Shown here one piece after another: positions 32,469-44,773 of a stretch of DNA of 64,000 nucleotides. This DNA comes from Capsicum annuum. Its lineage: Eukaryota; Streptophyta; Magnoliopsida; Solanales; Solanaceae. Every line of letters begins with the position of its first letter. Positions within the stretch are counted from its first letter, which is position 1. A model generated the notes under the pieces. That model worked only from the letters and a program-made list of their open reading frames with translations. It was not told the origin of the DNA and ran no database searches. The translations under genes were made by a program, and so were the position numbers. The DNA is taken from NCBI RefSeq assembly GCF_002878395.1, contig NC_061116.1, positions 118,594,427 through 118,658,426 of the forward strand. Direction: 5' to 3'.

Positions 32469-34734
32469 TACAATGCCCCAGGAGTACACCCTGGACGCCA
32501 CACAGTGCTTATAGTCTCAAGTAACCCCAAGCTAACACATGAGATGGTACCTGCTATGAGCACTGAATTAAACTGATAACAAAAGAGCATGTGTGGAAAT
32601 TAACTACAAAATGCCATAATGTTTTAAATTTTGAAAACAATACAACTGAATCCAAAAAACTGAAACATATGCGGAAATACTGAAATCTGATTGATAGGAC
32701 TGTCAAACTAACTGACTGTCTGAAAGCCTCTAAACTGACTGAGGAGTTGATGGGACAAGCCTCCAACTAACTTTGACTGAATAACTGAAAGGAAATACTG
32801 AAAGAAACATAATAGGTCCTCAAATCATGAGGACTCTCCACTATTGCTGCTGCTAATAAGATGAACTATATAAGCATGTTTAGGAAACTGTGCATCTGAA
32901 CCTATGATATTAAACTTCATAGCACAAGAAATAAGTATGTGGTCAGCACTTTGAATCTATGACTATTAGATAAGGTTAGGCTGAAATATATTGGTTTATG
33001 TGCATGAGATAATGACTGAACGAATAGCATGAAGTAACTGAGTTTAAATACATTAAAGATAAAAAATATAAGAATTATGACCAAGCATATAACCTGATTC
33101 TGAATTAATCTGTAGACTGAAATACTAAAATACTAATAGTTGAATAATTGATAACTATATTGCAAACCTAAAACTAAATTCTATACTGAATATTGAACTG
33201 AGACTAAAACTGTAGTAGTTATCATCTAACCGACATGCCCCAAATCTAAGCTGATAGAGGTACAACTTGTGACCCCAATTGGAAGGGTGCTAGTACCGTG
33301 CCATGGGCACTAGCAATGGTTGTATCAACCTTAAACTATCAAGAAGACATATTGTCAACCCTAAACTAATAGAAATACTCATGAGATATGTGTCAACCCT
33401 AAACTAGTAGGAAGATATCTCAAACCTATGTTGGCTACGTAGTTCTGTAACTCAAGGATTGCTACTAATGGTCAAACCCTATACTAAAAGAAATGACCCA
33501 ATCCTTGGGTTTATTGGGTGTTGAATCATACTCCTAACTAAACTGACACTGATTATGATACTGAACTAAGTTTAACTGGAGAAGGAACTGACTTGGATTA
33601 CTGAACTGATTTGAGTTTGACTAACATGATAACTAACTAAACTGATAATACCCATACGTGTCTGAAACCATTCTAAAAATACTGAGACTAAGTAAACAGC
33701 TAAATTTTGGGTATTCATAACCCCCAGTACTTGATAGCAATAACAATAGGACCACATGAAAACTTTGAAACCATAGAGAGGAATCCCTGTTCAACATTCA
33801 TTACTTAGGTATTTCATCAAACACATGAGGGTCATAAGTTAAAGCATGGGAATAGTTAAAACATGTGCTACTAACCTAATTGCAAAACTAAAATCATAGT
33901 ATAAAGATGTAACATGCAAAAATCACCATTTAAACTTGTCACAGGAAAATTTCAATGACAACACATGGTAAACATAAGTTGAAATCAAAGTTCATAACAA
34001 CTTCATATAGATAATTCATAACACATGTAAAAATCATAACTTTAAACTTAAAAATAGATTCTTCGACACCATGGGTAAAAACGACCTATGAATGAACATC
34101 ACACATACCTTAATTAAAGAATTTGTGAAGATTCTTATTGGTTTACCTAAAAATTAAGCTTGAATCCCTCGATTCTTTTGAAGAGGCTAGGGTTTGTTCT
34201 TGAGAGAGTATACCTTTTTTGAGAGGATTTTGTGTAATAGGATGGTAAATTATTCTTTTGAGACCCTAAATCCCGTGTTATGGACCAAATAGGTGAAGAA
34301 AAAAGACATAATTACCCTTGCAAAAATAGAAACAGAATTTGGAAAAATAAAGGGCAAGGATAAATCAAGCATCAGGGCTTTGTACTGGTGGTCTAATTCC
34401 TGCACTGTGGACTACGTTGCAGGCACCCCTAGCAGTGCATTGAAGGGTGCATCGCAGGCTTATCCAATGCTTCTACTATTTTGGACTTCCAAACATGCCC
34501 TTACGCTTGTCCAATAATTCCAAAACCCACTTGAGATGTTCTATTGAAAACCCCAATCATGAATCAATGTGAAAATTAACTTTCCAATGTCAGGAAGGTC
34601 TAAAATAAGATCGTCGAAGTTTAGGGTCTTTAGAAATGACTAATTCCTAACACTTAGTGAAATTTCCTAACTCTTGGACCCCTTTTACATACAACGGTAA
34701 GCTGAATAAAGCTAGGGTCTTATGGGGTCTTACA
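32469..34734 (-). repeat. Gypsy LTR (3' LTR, minus orientation)
   Basis: It starts TACAATGCCCCAGGAG and ends GGGGTCTTACA. It is the same family as 18534-20035/30455-31381. A purine tract on the minus strand follows at 34735-34750, so this is a 3' LTR of an element whose body is nearly all lost. The small open frames inside are not supported. Confidence 0.78.
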
Positions 34735-35016
34735 CTATCTCCTCTTTGGGAACATTCGTCCTCAAATAATACTGATTAGCGGAGAATACTAGAAGAACTG
34801 ATATCATATAATGAACATACAAGACTGGAAACATGATTACATGACTGAGTTTGAAACATGATACATGACTGAACTAATTTTGTGAATACATGCAATGACA
34901 TGAAAATGGTTATAAAGCTGAGATAGAAATGAGAGAGTCAACTTATGAGTACCCATTACTTCAAGTTAGATCTTGTTTCATAGAGAAAGGTTAAGAGGTT
35001 TAGTACATGTAAACTC
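34735..35016 (-). mobile_element. Scrap of gypsy internal region next to its 3' LTR
   Basis: A polypurine-like tract (complement of CTATCTCCTCTTTGGG) is followed by noncoding sequence rich in 'acatgactga'. Near 34955-35010 there is sequence resembling the chromodomain end of pol ('acttcaagttagatctt', compare 'accttgagcttgatctg' at 22961). It is cut off there by a second LTR end and tract. Confidence 0.5.
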
Positions 35017-36849
35017 AGGGTATTACAACATCTCTCTCTTGGGATAGTTCATAATGATACTGACTTGGCTGAAATACTAAAGAAAGATGGAGAATATACA
35101 CTAGGCACGTACAAACTAAATCATGACTAAATATCTTAAATTTGAAACATGATGCATGGACTGAACTGGATTCATAATTTATAGGGAAGAGGATAAACTA
35201 TCTCTTAGAATGTCCATATTTATGACATATCAGTTAGTAAAACTAGATCAGAAGATGGAAAAACCATAGGAACTTGTCTGTCTGACTACTAACTGAACTG
35301 TTGGCTAAACGGACTAAACTATACTGAAAGCTTATACTCAACTAAACATTCCACTTCAAAACTACACTTTACTTGAGGCTACTAAAAATATTCACATAGG
35401 CACTGATAACTCTACCTACTAAAGCCTCAGCTGAACTAAATTCTCTCATAATGTTCAAGCCTACTTGATTCTACAAAGTGCACATAAAACATTGTAATAC
35501 TAGCCTGATCATGAATTCGACACACCCTACATTTTTGCAACACTTTATCTCATTAATAATTCTTTTATCACTTCAGTAACTACGTTCAACCTTTTACTAG
35601 ACATTCACTAATGCGTAGTGCATTCGTCCACATATATGAAAACATGGCATTCAAGCCTATCATCATAACCACATATGCACTTCTAAGAAACCACTCATAA
35701 AAGCATCTTCCTCATATCCACCAAACCTCTATCATTAACAACTTCCATGCACTACCAGAAGAAAACACATACAAAATTTCAACTAACCATAACACATATT
35801 AAAACTCGGCCTCAACCTTACTTCACACTTACATCCTTAGCTAAAGAAAGCATACAACAATCTTTTGTCAACAAGAAATGTTTACTCTCTCCTATCTAAG
35901 AAGTTGTTCATCAACGCTAGCTTGACATAGGGAAAAGTCACTGAAAGGTTAGAACACTATGACCTAAAACACGAAAAGATATTATGCATGACTTGACACT
36001 TTACTGAGGCCTGAGGAATAAAGTATCAACATGATGGATTCATTACATAGATCAAAATTGAGGATATACATGACATGGTCTGAATTTCACTGATCATTAA
36101 AAGTGTAGCATGAGTACTGGAACTAAACATACTGTAAAGCATGAGTACATGAGTCATGAGCTGCGTAACTTAAGTTTGGAGTTCCTGAATTCATGGAACA
36201 TGATTCATACTGCTGAGTGGATTTGGAACTCCTCATACTAAGAACTAGGAGAGTACATAAATTTCCATAAGGTGCACGAAAATAAGCTATGATCATAGAG
36301 CTGGCATGTAAGGCATGAGTAGATATCGTTATGAGTGGAGTACAAAACTTTTAACTGAGATTGGAATGGGCTGGGCATCTCCCTCCCTAGTGTTGTTCTA
36401 AAGCACACTGGAATCACTACTAGAACCTGAGAGCCTAACTTGGTTAGTAGTCCCATCATCTCCCTCTTAGCCTAAAGACCTCATCCTAAGTCTACGGGCA
36501 TAAACTCTAAATAGAACTATCACCATTACACACTAGATTTTGAGGTATAATAAGGCACTTAAATGATAACTCACCTGAGAGACTATGACTAATAATGTAA
36601 AACCCACTGCTGGTACTTCCTTCTAATATACAAATTTCTTGCTTTCTATAACCCAAATAATCATCATGTAATAACTTAAACACTGACTAACTTAAATTTT
36701 CAAGTGTATCACCATACTATGAGTTCGTACTATCTAGTACTTAAACTCTACTTTCTACTAGATCAACTTTAAAAAATTCAAGCTAGCTTCTAACACTTAA
36801 CATGGATATTCTCAAACTCTTAATGAAGTATACTAATTTTCTTTATAGC
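35017..36849 (-). mobile_element. Noncoding half of a gag-protease-only gypsy element
   Basis: It begins with an LTR-end remnant (AGGGTATTACA) and a purine-rich tract (complement of CATCTCTCTCTTGGG). About 1.8 kb without recognisable RT, RNase H or integrase on either strand follows, up to the insertion of the 36850-47307 element. Removing that insertion joins this to 47308-49269, which encodes protease and gag. The one minus frame of note (36238-36459) has no domain that I recognise. Confidence 0.5.
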
Positions 36850-39515
36850 TATAACGCCTTGATTATCTGAACCAGTATGCTACACGGTGCTCATGACCCT
36901 GAAGGACCATAAGCTAACACATGACTGATATCTGTACCTGTACACTGGATAATATGACATGAAAAATGTGGAAATATGCACTAAAAGTCCATAAGGTTCA
37001 ACTCTGAACATAACTGAATAATAATAATGTCTAAATAAAGTGAAATGACAATACCAAAACAAAACTAAAATACTAAAGTCTAAATATGATAATACTATAA
37101 ATGTCTAAAAGCCTTTAACTGTTTGAATAATCTGAATAAGGAGTTGAAGGACATGTCCCCAACTAACTCTGACTAATAACTAATCAAAAAGCTAGTAATG
37201 AAATAATCATGTCCTCGAAGGATGAGGACTCTCTGCTAAAACTTTGAGTGCAGGATTACTACTGCTTCTACTGATCTAGAAGTCGTGTCTATGAACCTAT
37301 GGTGTAACATAAAAAAAGAAGCACTATAGCACAAATGTGTTAGTACTTTGGAATATACTAAGTATGCAACTAAGGTAGGCTAAATACATGGGGTTTATAT
37401 GTATGAATGATAATAATTGATTTGCTAATATGAACCTGAGAGTACATGCATGAATACATAGTAACTGAGATCATGAAATCATGATAACTGAATCTATATA
37501 CTTATGACATAAATCTACTGATATCTAACATAACTGATACTGAGTTTGGAAACAAATAACATAAGTGACTGTGTCTGACAATACTAAATCTGGTCGAACT
37601 AGTTGAGTTTCGTACTATAACTGAGTTAACTGTATCTGACAGTCCTAATAATTTGAAATCTAAAGAACTATCTGAGTTCTTTTAATGAGACTAAGACTGA
37701 AACTGTGGAAGTAGCTATTTAACCGACATGCCCTAAATGTGCTATCATAGCTGAGCTGGGGTCTATTCTGTGCCCTGATTGGAAGGGTGTCAATACTGCA
37801 CCATTGGTAAAGACAAGCTGTGGGTAACTCTCATTTGATAGTGTCTTTAAAAGAGAATAGTGGGACCCTTAGATGGCAATGCTTATCTACCTCATCAACC
37901 CTCATCTAATAGTGTCATGTCTCAACCTATGCTGGCTACATAGTTCTAGAACACAAGGATGACTACAAAGAATCAAACCCTTATTTGACAGTGTGTGTTC
38001 CTATCCTTTGGTTCACTCAGTGCTAATTTCTACTCCCATCTGAAGAGACTGAACATGATTAACTGAATGTACATGGACTGAGTTTACTGAATTTCGTTAA
38101 CCGATGGAATACTATTGATATCTGATAACTAACTGAGTTCATCAGATTACTAATCTTACTAAGTACTGAATTCATGAGATTTTTGAGGTTTCCTGAGTCA
38201 CATGACTAACTGAATTCTATAGAACATGGATTGACTGAGAGTATCGTGAAAACATGACATAGATCTAGGCACACAACTATATTTTTTGGGTACGAGTACC
38301 CCCAAGACTCGATAGAAGGAAGCTGACAAGACTTGGCAATTCTTGAATACATAATCAAGATCAATAATTCATACTACACTAGCATAGGGATTTCATAAAA
38401 CACATGGTTATCATAGTCTTGTTCATGGAGAAAATTCACACATTTATTGCATAATTCCATATTTTAACATCATGATCATTCTATCAACATATGGATGGCA
38501 CAAAAACAACATGGGAACCATTGAGGCATGAGAAAGTAGTGGCATTTATTATGTAGGTTATAACTTAGTTATTATGCATAATTTCTAGTCTCTTTTGCCT
38601 TTTATCAAACAACTTGCATGCACCAATTAGGGCCTAGGCACAATTTATCAATTAACACATCATAATCAACTCAATTCATGGATTTCCTCTCACATGCCAA
38701 CATAATTTCATCGATTCACATAAAGATTCCAAATTGGGAATCATACAACATCAAAAACATGATTATAAATAACCCACAACATAAACATCATAATTCCATA
38801 ATTAAAAGAGCATTCTTTAACTCCACGGACGAAAGGAATCCGTGGATGAACACTACACATACCTTAATTGAAATATCCGTGAAAGTAAATGGTGAAAGCT
38901 CTTGGATTTGGGTCTTCAAATTGAAACCCTTTCCTTTTTTCTTGAGAGAAGTTCATGAAAGAAAGTATATTTTGGTGTTTATAAGAAAGAAAGTATATTT
39001 TGGTGTTTATAAGCTTTAATAACGTGTTTAAGGGTTTATATATGGGTTGAAAAGGACCAAAATACCCTTAGAAACACGGAGGTGAAATGCTAAAAACTGG
39101 GCACCCACCAGAGTTGTAGGGTGATCCGCTATAGCACCGATCTAGCTAGGGCGGTGCCTTGCAAGTCCCCTGCTTTAGCTGGGCGGCACCTTGCTTAGAG
39201 CGGTGCTCTAGGCTGGGCGACGTGGGCTAAAGGTCTTTTGCTACTAGTTTGGAAACCCAAACACCCCCTTACGCTATTTGAAAAATTCTAAAACTCACCC
39301 GAAATATACTACGACCTTTCCCCATCGCAACGTAACTTGAAAATTGGAAAATAAAGGTTGGTAAGGTCACCAAATAAATTCCTGAAGTTTGAAGGTTTAA
39401 AATGAGACTAAGTGTTGAACACTTAGCTAAAATTTTCTAAGTGTTGGACCTTATATTGAGCTTCAAATAGTCAAACGAGCAGAATATAAACACAATATTT
39501 TTGCGGGGTCTTATA
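36850..39515 (-). repeat. 3' LTR of the 36.8-47.3 kb chromovirus
   Basis: It starts TATAACGCCTTGATTATC and ends GGGGTCTTATA. It keeps a longer GC-rich cassette (about 39104-39275) than its partner. GACTGTATCTGACAGTCC-type hairpin motifs lie near 37567 and 37630. TATATAT is at 39037-39043. Confidence 0.88.
39037..39043 (-). promoter_or_regulatory. TATA-like box of LTR
   Basis: TATATAT in 'gggtttatatatgggttg', just downstream in LTR sense of the GC-rich cassette. The same motif is in the partner LTR at 46904. Confidence 0.45.
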
Positions 39516-39532
39516 ATATCTCCCCCTTGAGA
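39516..39532 (-). promoter_or_regulatory. Polypurine tract
   Basis: The complement reads TCAAGGGGGAGATAT and abuts the 3' LTR. Confidence 0.82.
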
Positions 39533-39885
39533 ACATTCATCCTTGATTGAGGCTGACTGAAAGGGGAAACAACAAGCTGAACATAACCTAGACATGAATA
39601 ACTGAAACATAATCTCATGACTGACATGACTGATAAACTGAATATATCATACTGAACATGCATATATGATGCATGTGTAACTAATTCATGAAAGCATGAA
39701 TGAGATTTTCGATAACTGAAGTTCTTGCCATGAGAATGCATATCTGATGCATGATTATATGCTGGACTGATACATGTATGCATAACTGAATATGCAATGG
39801 TACTTGATGCCAAATTTGTAATAAAACATGAGCAAGAAACTGAATACCAAGTTGTATTGAATACTGAACGTAAAGCTAAATAAGC

Positions 39886-40128
39886 TTAAGGAGAACTATT
39901 ACCATGAGCTTGATCTGGATTAGCGGAGAAGAGGTGAGGGTACTTGGTATGCATTTCTGCTTCTACTTCCCAAGTAGCTCCCTCAACGGACTGATTTCTC
40001 CAAAGAACTTTGACTAGAGGGACTTCTTTGTTCCTCAGTCTATGAGTCTGATAATCTAGGAATTTGACTGGAATTTTTTCATAAGAGAGGCTATTCTGAA
40101 CATCAATGCTCTAAATAGGGACTACAAC
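39886..40128 (-). pseudogene. Chromodomain-like tail of pol
   Basis: The minus strand carries the same tail as 22946-23170, ending at a TAA at 39886. It includes segments like SLSYEKIPVKFLDYQTHRL and a TWEAEAEMHTKYPHLF-type end. Two stops separate it from integrase: one at 40129 and a TAG at 40111-40113 that is identical in position and codon to the one at 23171-23173. Confidence 0.72.
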
Positions 40129-40593
40129 TTATGGGTCACCTATGCACTTCTTAAGTAAAGAGACATGGAAGACTGGATGAACTGAGGCTAGATCTAAAGG
40201 CAATTTGAGATCATAAGCTACCTTGCTGAAACGACTGAGAATCTTGAAGGGACCAACATATCGTGGACTGAGCTTTTGCTTCTTGATGAATCTCTTCACT
40301 CCCTTCATGGGAGAGATCTTAAGGTAGACATGATTACCAATCTCAAACTCTAGATCCTTTCTATGAACATCTGTATTAGACTTCTGTCGTCTCTGAGCAG
40401 CCCGGAGTCTTTCTCTAATTAATTGGACTTTCTCTAAGTCATCGAATACTAAGTTAGGCCCTATGAGTGAGGCCTCACTTACTTCAAACCAACTAATTGG
40501 ATATCTACATCTCCTACCATAGAGAGCTTCGAATGGAGCCATCTGAATACTAGAATGATAGCTATTATTGTATGTAAACTCAATCAAAGGCAA
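40129..40593 (-). pseudogene. Integrase C-terminal half, 154-codon open frame
   Basis: The frame reads LIEFTYNNSYHSSIQMAPFE, RRCRYPISWFEVSEAS, then LEFEIGNHVYLKISPMKGVKR and [21 protein letters not shown], ending [13 protein letters not shown]. These are the end of the integrase core and the GPF module. It is intact in itself but cut from the catalytic core upstream by frame changes near 40600-40680. Confidence 0.87.
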
Positions 40594-41260
40594 GTGGTCA
40601 TCCCAACTACCCTTGAAATTAACTGCACACGCCCTTAGTATATCTTTAAGAGTTTGAATGGTCCTTTCTGCTTGACCATCTATCTAAGTATGAAAGGTTG
40701 TACTGAGATAAACTTGGGTACCAAAACCCTTTTGGAATGCTTTCCAGAAGTGAGGGGTGAACTGGGTACCTCTTTTTGAGATAATAGATAATGGAACACC
40801 GTGTAATCTGACCAACTCTCTGATATAGAGTTTGGCATAATCCACAGCTGAATAAGAGGTATGAACTAGAAGGAAATAAGCTGACTTGGTTATTTGGTCT
40901 ATTATGACCCAAACTGAATTATGCTGATGACGATTTTGAGGAAAACCTATCATGAAATCCATGTTCTCTTCTTTCCACTTCTAAGTAGGAATGGTGAATT
41001 CCTGCATGGAACCACTAGGATTCTGATTCACTATTTTAACTTGTTGACATGTAGAGCACTTAGTCACAAACTCTGTAATATCTCTCTTTATCCTATTCCA
41101 CCAATAGATCTCCCATAAGTCAGGGCACATCTAGTGGCCCTTAGATGAATAAAGTAGCGTGCACCATACGCTTCTATAAGAATTTTCTACCTCAAGTCAT
41201 CTACACCTGGAACACATAAACGATTTTGGCAACGAAAAACACCATCTCCCCCTTGGGAGA
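40594..41260 (-). pseudogene. Integrase HHCC region and catalytic core, broken
   Basis: The frame 40684-40962 contains the first catalytic Asp (MDFMIGFPQN), the second in SIISKRGTQFTPHFW, where SDRG has become SKRG so the Asp is lost, and ends before the Glu at a stop. The overlapping frame at 40646-40912 is a shadow. Upstream (40970-41260) the HHCC region is present with stops. Replacement of the second catalytic Asp by Lys means this integrase would be inactive. Confidence 0.82.
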
Positions 41261-41285
41261 AAACCTCTACTTTCTAATCTCTGAC

Positions 41286-41830
41286 TCACTCCTTTAGCTT
41301 GACAAGGCGAGGATCCCTGTCTTTCTTTTCTTTCACCTTTGAAACTAGAGATGATTTTGAAATACTCTGAACATATACACCACCCTTTGAAGAGTCGACT
41401 AACCGAATGCCTAGTCTAGCAAGCTGATGAATTTCCTGAGCTATCTTCCTTTTGCTACCTTCAACATGAGCAACACTACCCCTGGAGAGTCTGCTGAGAG
41501 CATTGGACACAACCTTCGCCTTTCCAGATGGTAAAGGACACTCATATCGTAATCTTTCAAGAGCTCTAACGACCTTCTCTGATGAAGATTGAGATCTTTT
41601 TAGGAAAAGACATACTGGAGACTCTTATGATCTGTGAAGATATCTACATGAACTCCGTAGAGGTAATGCCTCCAAATCTTCAAGGCAAATACTACGGCTA
41701 CTAACTCAAGATCATGAGTAGGATAATTCTTCTTATGGGGCTTTAATTGTCTGGTGGTGTAGGCTATGACCTTACTATGCTACATGAGGACACAACCTAA
41801 ACCTACTATGGATGCATCATAATACACCAC
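41286..41830 (-). pseudogene. RNase H and linker, broken
   Basis: The frame 41286-41510 (MSNALSRLSRGSVAHVEGSK) is the end of RNase H and its linker, where the usual VADALSR reads VSNALSR. Upstream, 41511-41830 holds the body of RNase H in several frames ('cctccaaatcttcaaggcaaa' corresponds to FALKIWR). It is frameshifted and not translatable as one piece. Confidence 0.8.
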
Positions 41831-42895
41831 GAACCTATCTGAACCATCTGGAAGAGCTAGAACTGGAGTTGAGGCGAGTCGAGTCTTTAATTCATGAAAA
41901 CTGTTCTCACAAGAATCTGACCACTAAAACTTGACCTTCTTCGAAGTTAATCTGGACATAGGGGATGCAATAGAAGAAAATCCCTCAACAAATCATCTGT
42001 AATAGCCAACCTCCTAAGAAACTCCTGATATCTGATGACCAAACGGGGCGAGGCCAGTTTCTTACCACTTCAATCTTCTGAGGATCTACTCTAATTCCAT
42101 CACCGAAAATAATATGGCCAAGGAATGCTACTGATCTTAGCCAAAATTTACACTTACTGAATTTGGAAAATAGCTAATGATCTCTGATAGTCTGAAGAAC
42201 AATTCTGACATGGTCTGAATGGTCGTGCTTAGTGCGGGAGTAGACCAGAATATCATCTATCAAGACTATGACAAATATGTCCAAGTACTGCTTGAACACA
42301 TGGTTCATCAAGTTCGTAAAATTGGCTGGGGCATTGGTAAGACCGAATGACATGACTAGAAATTTGAAGTGACCATATCAAGTATGAAAAGCTATTTTAG
42401 GAATGTCACATTCTCTAACTCTGAGCTGATGATAGCCTGATCTTAGGTCTATCTTAGAGAAAGAACTATCACCGTAAAGTTGGTAAAAAAAAGTCATCAA
42501 TTTTGGGGAGAAGATACTTGTTCTTGACTGTGACTTTATTGAGTTGATAGTAATCTATTTACATTCTGAAAGAGCCATCTTTCTTGCATACGAATAAGAC
42601 TGGTGCGCCCTACGGGGAAATGTTGGGTATGATAAATCCCTTATCTAAGAGATCTTTCAACTGTTATTTCAATTCCTGGAGTTCTGCTGGTTCCATTCTA
42701 AATGGAAGAATAGAGAAAGGCTAAGTATCTGGGATGAGGTCGATGCCAAAGTCTATTTCCCTTTTGGGAGGAAGGCCTGGAAGATATTTGGGAAGGACAT
42801 CTGAATAATCATTAACGACTAGGATTGATTAAATACTAGGAGATTCGAAGACAAAGTCTTTTCCATGAACGAGATAATAAACACATCCCTTATAT
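41831..42895 (-). pseudogene. Reverse transcriptase, heavily interrupted
   Basis: RT blocks can be read in order on the minus strand: [18 protein letters not shown] (near 42405-42460), [10 protein letters not shown] (near 42312-42345), and the catalytic motif as LIDD (near 42253-42264), with both Asp kept. Then comes [20 protein letters not shown]. Stops and frameshifts are frequent (for example in the IDYRQLNK region near 42545), and no open frame exceeds 60 codons. Orientation and order match 24879-25964. Confidence 0.85.
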
Positions 42896-42939
42896 ATCAT
42901 TTTCCTTGCCCGAAGGTAGGAAACAAGCTGACCCCTAAA

Positions 42940-43340
42940 AGATGAAGTACTACCCTTTCACTCTAAGATGGATTCATTTGGAAACTAAAATTGAACTATT
43001 ATATTTCTACAGTCGATTGTCGCATAGAAAGAGTAAAACCAATCTATACTGAGAATTACATCAAAATCTATCATCTCTAACTCAACTAAATCTGCTAACA
43101 TGATTTTCTGAAATATCATAACCTAGCAGTTCCTATATACCCATCGAGCTATGATGGTTTTACCCACTACGGTATATACTGAAAAGGGCTCTGGTAGAAT
43201 TTTAGGACTGACTCTGAAATTGCCTACTATATAAAGAGTAACAAAAGACAAGAATGCACCTAGATCTAGCAAAGCGTAAACATGAACATGAAAGATCTGT
43301 AACGTATCAATAACGACATCAGGAGAATTTTCCTGATCTT
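42940..43340 (-). pseudogene. Aspartic protease region, broken
   Basis: The minus strand reads YALLDLGAFLSFVTLY for the active-site region (43240-43290) and FDVILSIDWFYSFYATIDCR for the C-terminal block (near 43015-43080). Asp is kept and the following residue is Leu, as in the other copies. A stop follows NC near 43130. It should cleave Gag-Pol but cannot be made whole here. Confidence 0.75.
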
Positions 43341-43469
43341 GTCAGGTCTGAAGAGAATAGAGATGATTTGGGCATTGCCCATTAGTGGCACTGGAAGTGG
43401 CACCCTACTGGTTTAGGTGATCGGACTGAGCTGTGGAACGGTTCTGCTGACCCTGATAACCTGACTAGG

Positions 43470-44551
43470 GGCAATCTCTGACTTAGTGGCCTAGCTTTCC
43501 ACAACCAAAACAGACATTTCTACCAGCTCTGGATTCACCCTTATGGTTCTTACCATAAGTCTGACATAGAGGGTTAGTTCGGGAATTGCCGACACTGCCC
43601 TGAGACTTAGATCCTAGCACTCTATTTTTGTTACCCTCTCTAAACTTAGGAACTGGAGCATTGGCTGTAGAAGGAGATGGAACTGATGACTTAGGATGAA
43701 ATTGGGAACAGTTTCCTCCTTCTGATTTAGGCTGTCTAAAATTGAAGCTACCTGTCCTAGCTTTCTTATTCTTCTTTTCTCTCTTCTTAACTTTTTTCTC
43801 CTCTATCTGTTGAGCATGAGTCATAAGTCGAGCTAAAGTCATGTCACTATTTAGAATGGCAGATCTTCACTAATTAACCATACTATAATTTACCCCTGAA
43901 GCAAACGTACTCATCTTAGCATGATGGATCTGAACTCATTAACCACGCTGTCATTTACCCTTGAAGTAAACTTACTCATCTTAGATCTGTTGTCTGCAAC
44001 TATATGAGAGGCATATCTAGCTAATTGAGTAAAACTGAGAGAACACTCTTTCACTATTATATTTCCCTGCCTGAGGTTTATGAACTCTAGAACCTTTGCC
44101 TCCCTCATCTCTTGGGGAAATAATCTGTCTAAGAATACCATGACAAACTCCTCCCACTCTATAGGACCTGCACCATCTACCCTTTTGGACTTCCACTGCT
44201 TGTACCAAGTATGAGCCACATCTTACAACTAGTATGCAGCTAACTCAGCACTCTTAATAGTAGTCACCACCATAATATCTGTCACCCTCTAGACCTGATC
44301 AATAAATTTTTGAGGGTTTTCATCTACCTTAGACCCAAAGAACATTGTAGGATTCATTTGGGTGTAGTGCCGAATCCTAGTTGCAGTTGTGTTGGCTACT
44401 AGGATGGCCGGAATAACTGTTGGCCACTCATTACTGGCAGCTACTAACTGAGCAAGAGTGGCAAATGCGGTTCTAAATTCGCATAAAAAACATGATCGCC
44501 CAATGGTTCTTTGGGATGAAGAGCTGGCTAGTTTCTTCTCTTTGGAGGCAT
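43470..44551 (-). pseudogene. Gag with frameshift and internal duplication
   Basis: The start is at ATG 44551 (MPPKRRNQLA). A one-base change near 44480 shifts the frame. The capsid region continues in the frame 44289-44460 (IRHYTQMNPTMFFGSKVDEN) and in 43911-44219 (WKSKRVDGAGPIEWEEFVMV, LEFINLRQGNIIVKECSLSF, QLARYASHIVADNRSKMSKF). An extra diverged copy of about 65 bases (43862-43920) repeats the SKMSKF..VNEFRS segment. The frame 43483-43842 gives the Lys-rich region and a zinc knuckle CFGCGKLGH followed by a stop, with two Cys and the His kept. Confidence 0.85.
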
Positions 44552-44757
44552 GTTCTGAAATGAAGAGGAGAAACGAATTAGACTGAGAGATTAACTTGTG
44601 ATTATGCTTACAGGCATGACATGAGTACTGAAAAAAGGGAAAATATTTTGAAAACATCTCATAGCCTCTTGCACATAAATGTGGTGCGCAGTACACCCAT
44701 GTACAAGACTCTACTAAATATGGCTTTCAGACTTCCTAGGACTCTATTGAACCTCAG

Positions 44758-44769
44758 GCTCTGATACTA
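44758..44769 (-). promoter_or_regulatory. Primer-binding site, initiator tRNA-Met type
   Basis: The complement TAGTATCAGAGC differs at one base from the tRNA-Met complement. It lies four bases inside the 5' LTR. Confidence 0.85.
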
Positions 44770-44773
44770 AGTT

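Noticed and set aside
40646..40912. 88-codon minus-strand frame
   Set aside because: It is a shadow of the integrase core frame at 40684-40962.
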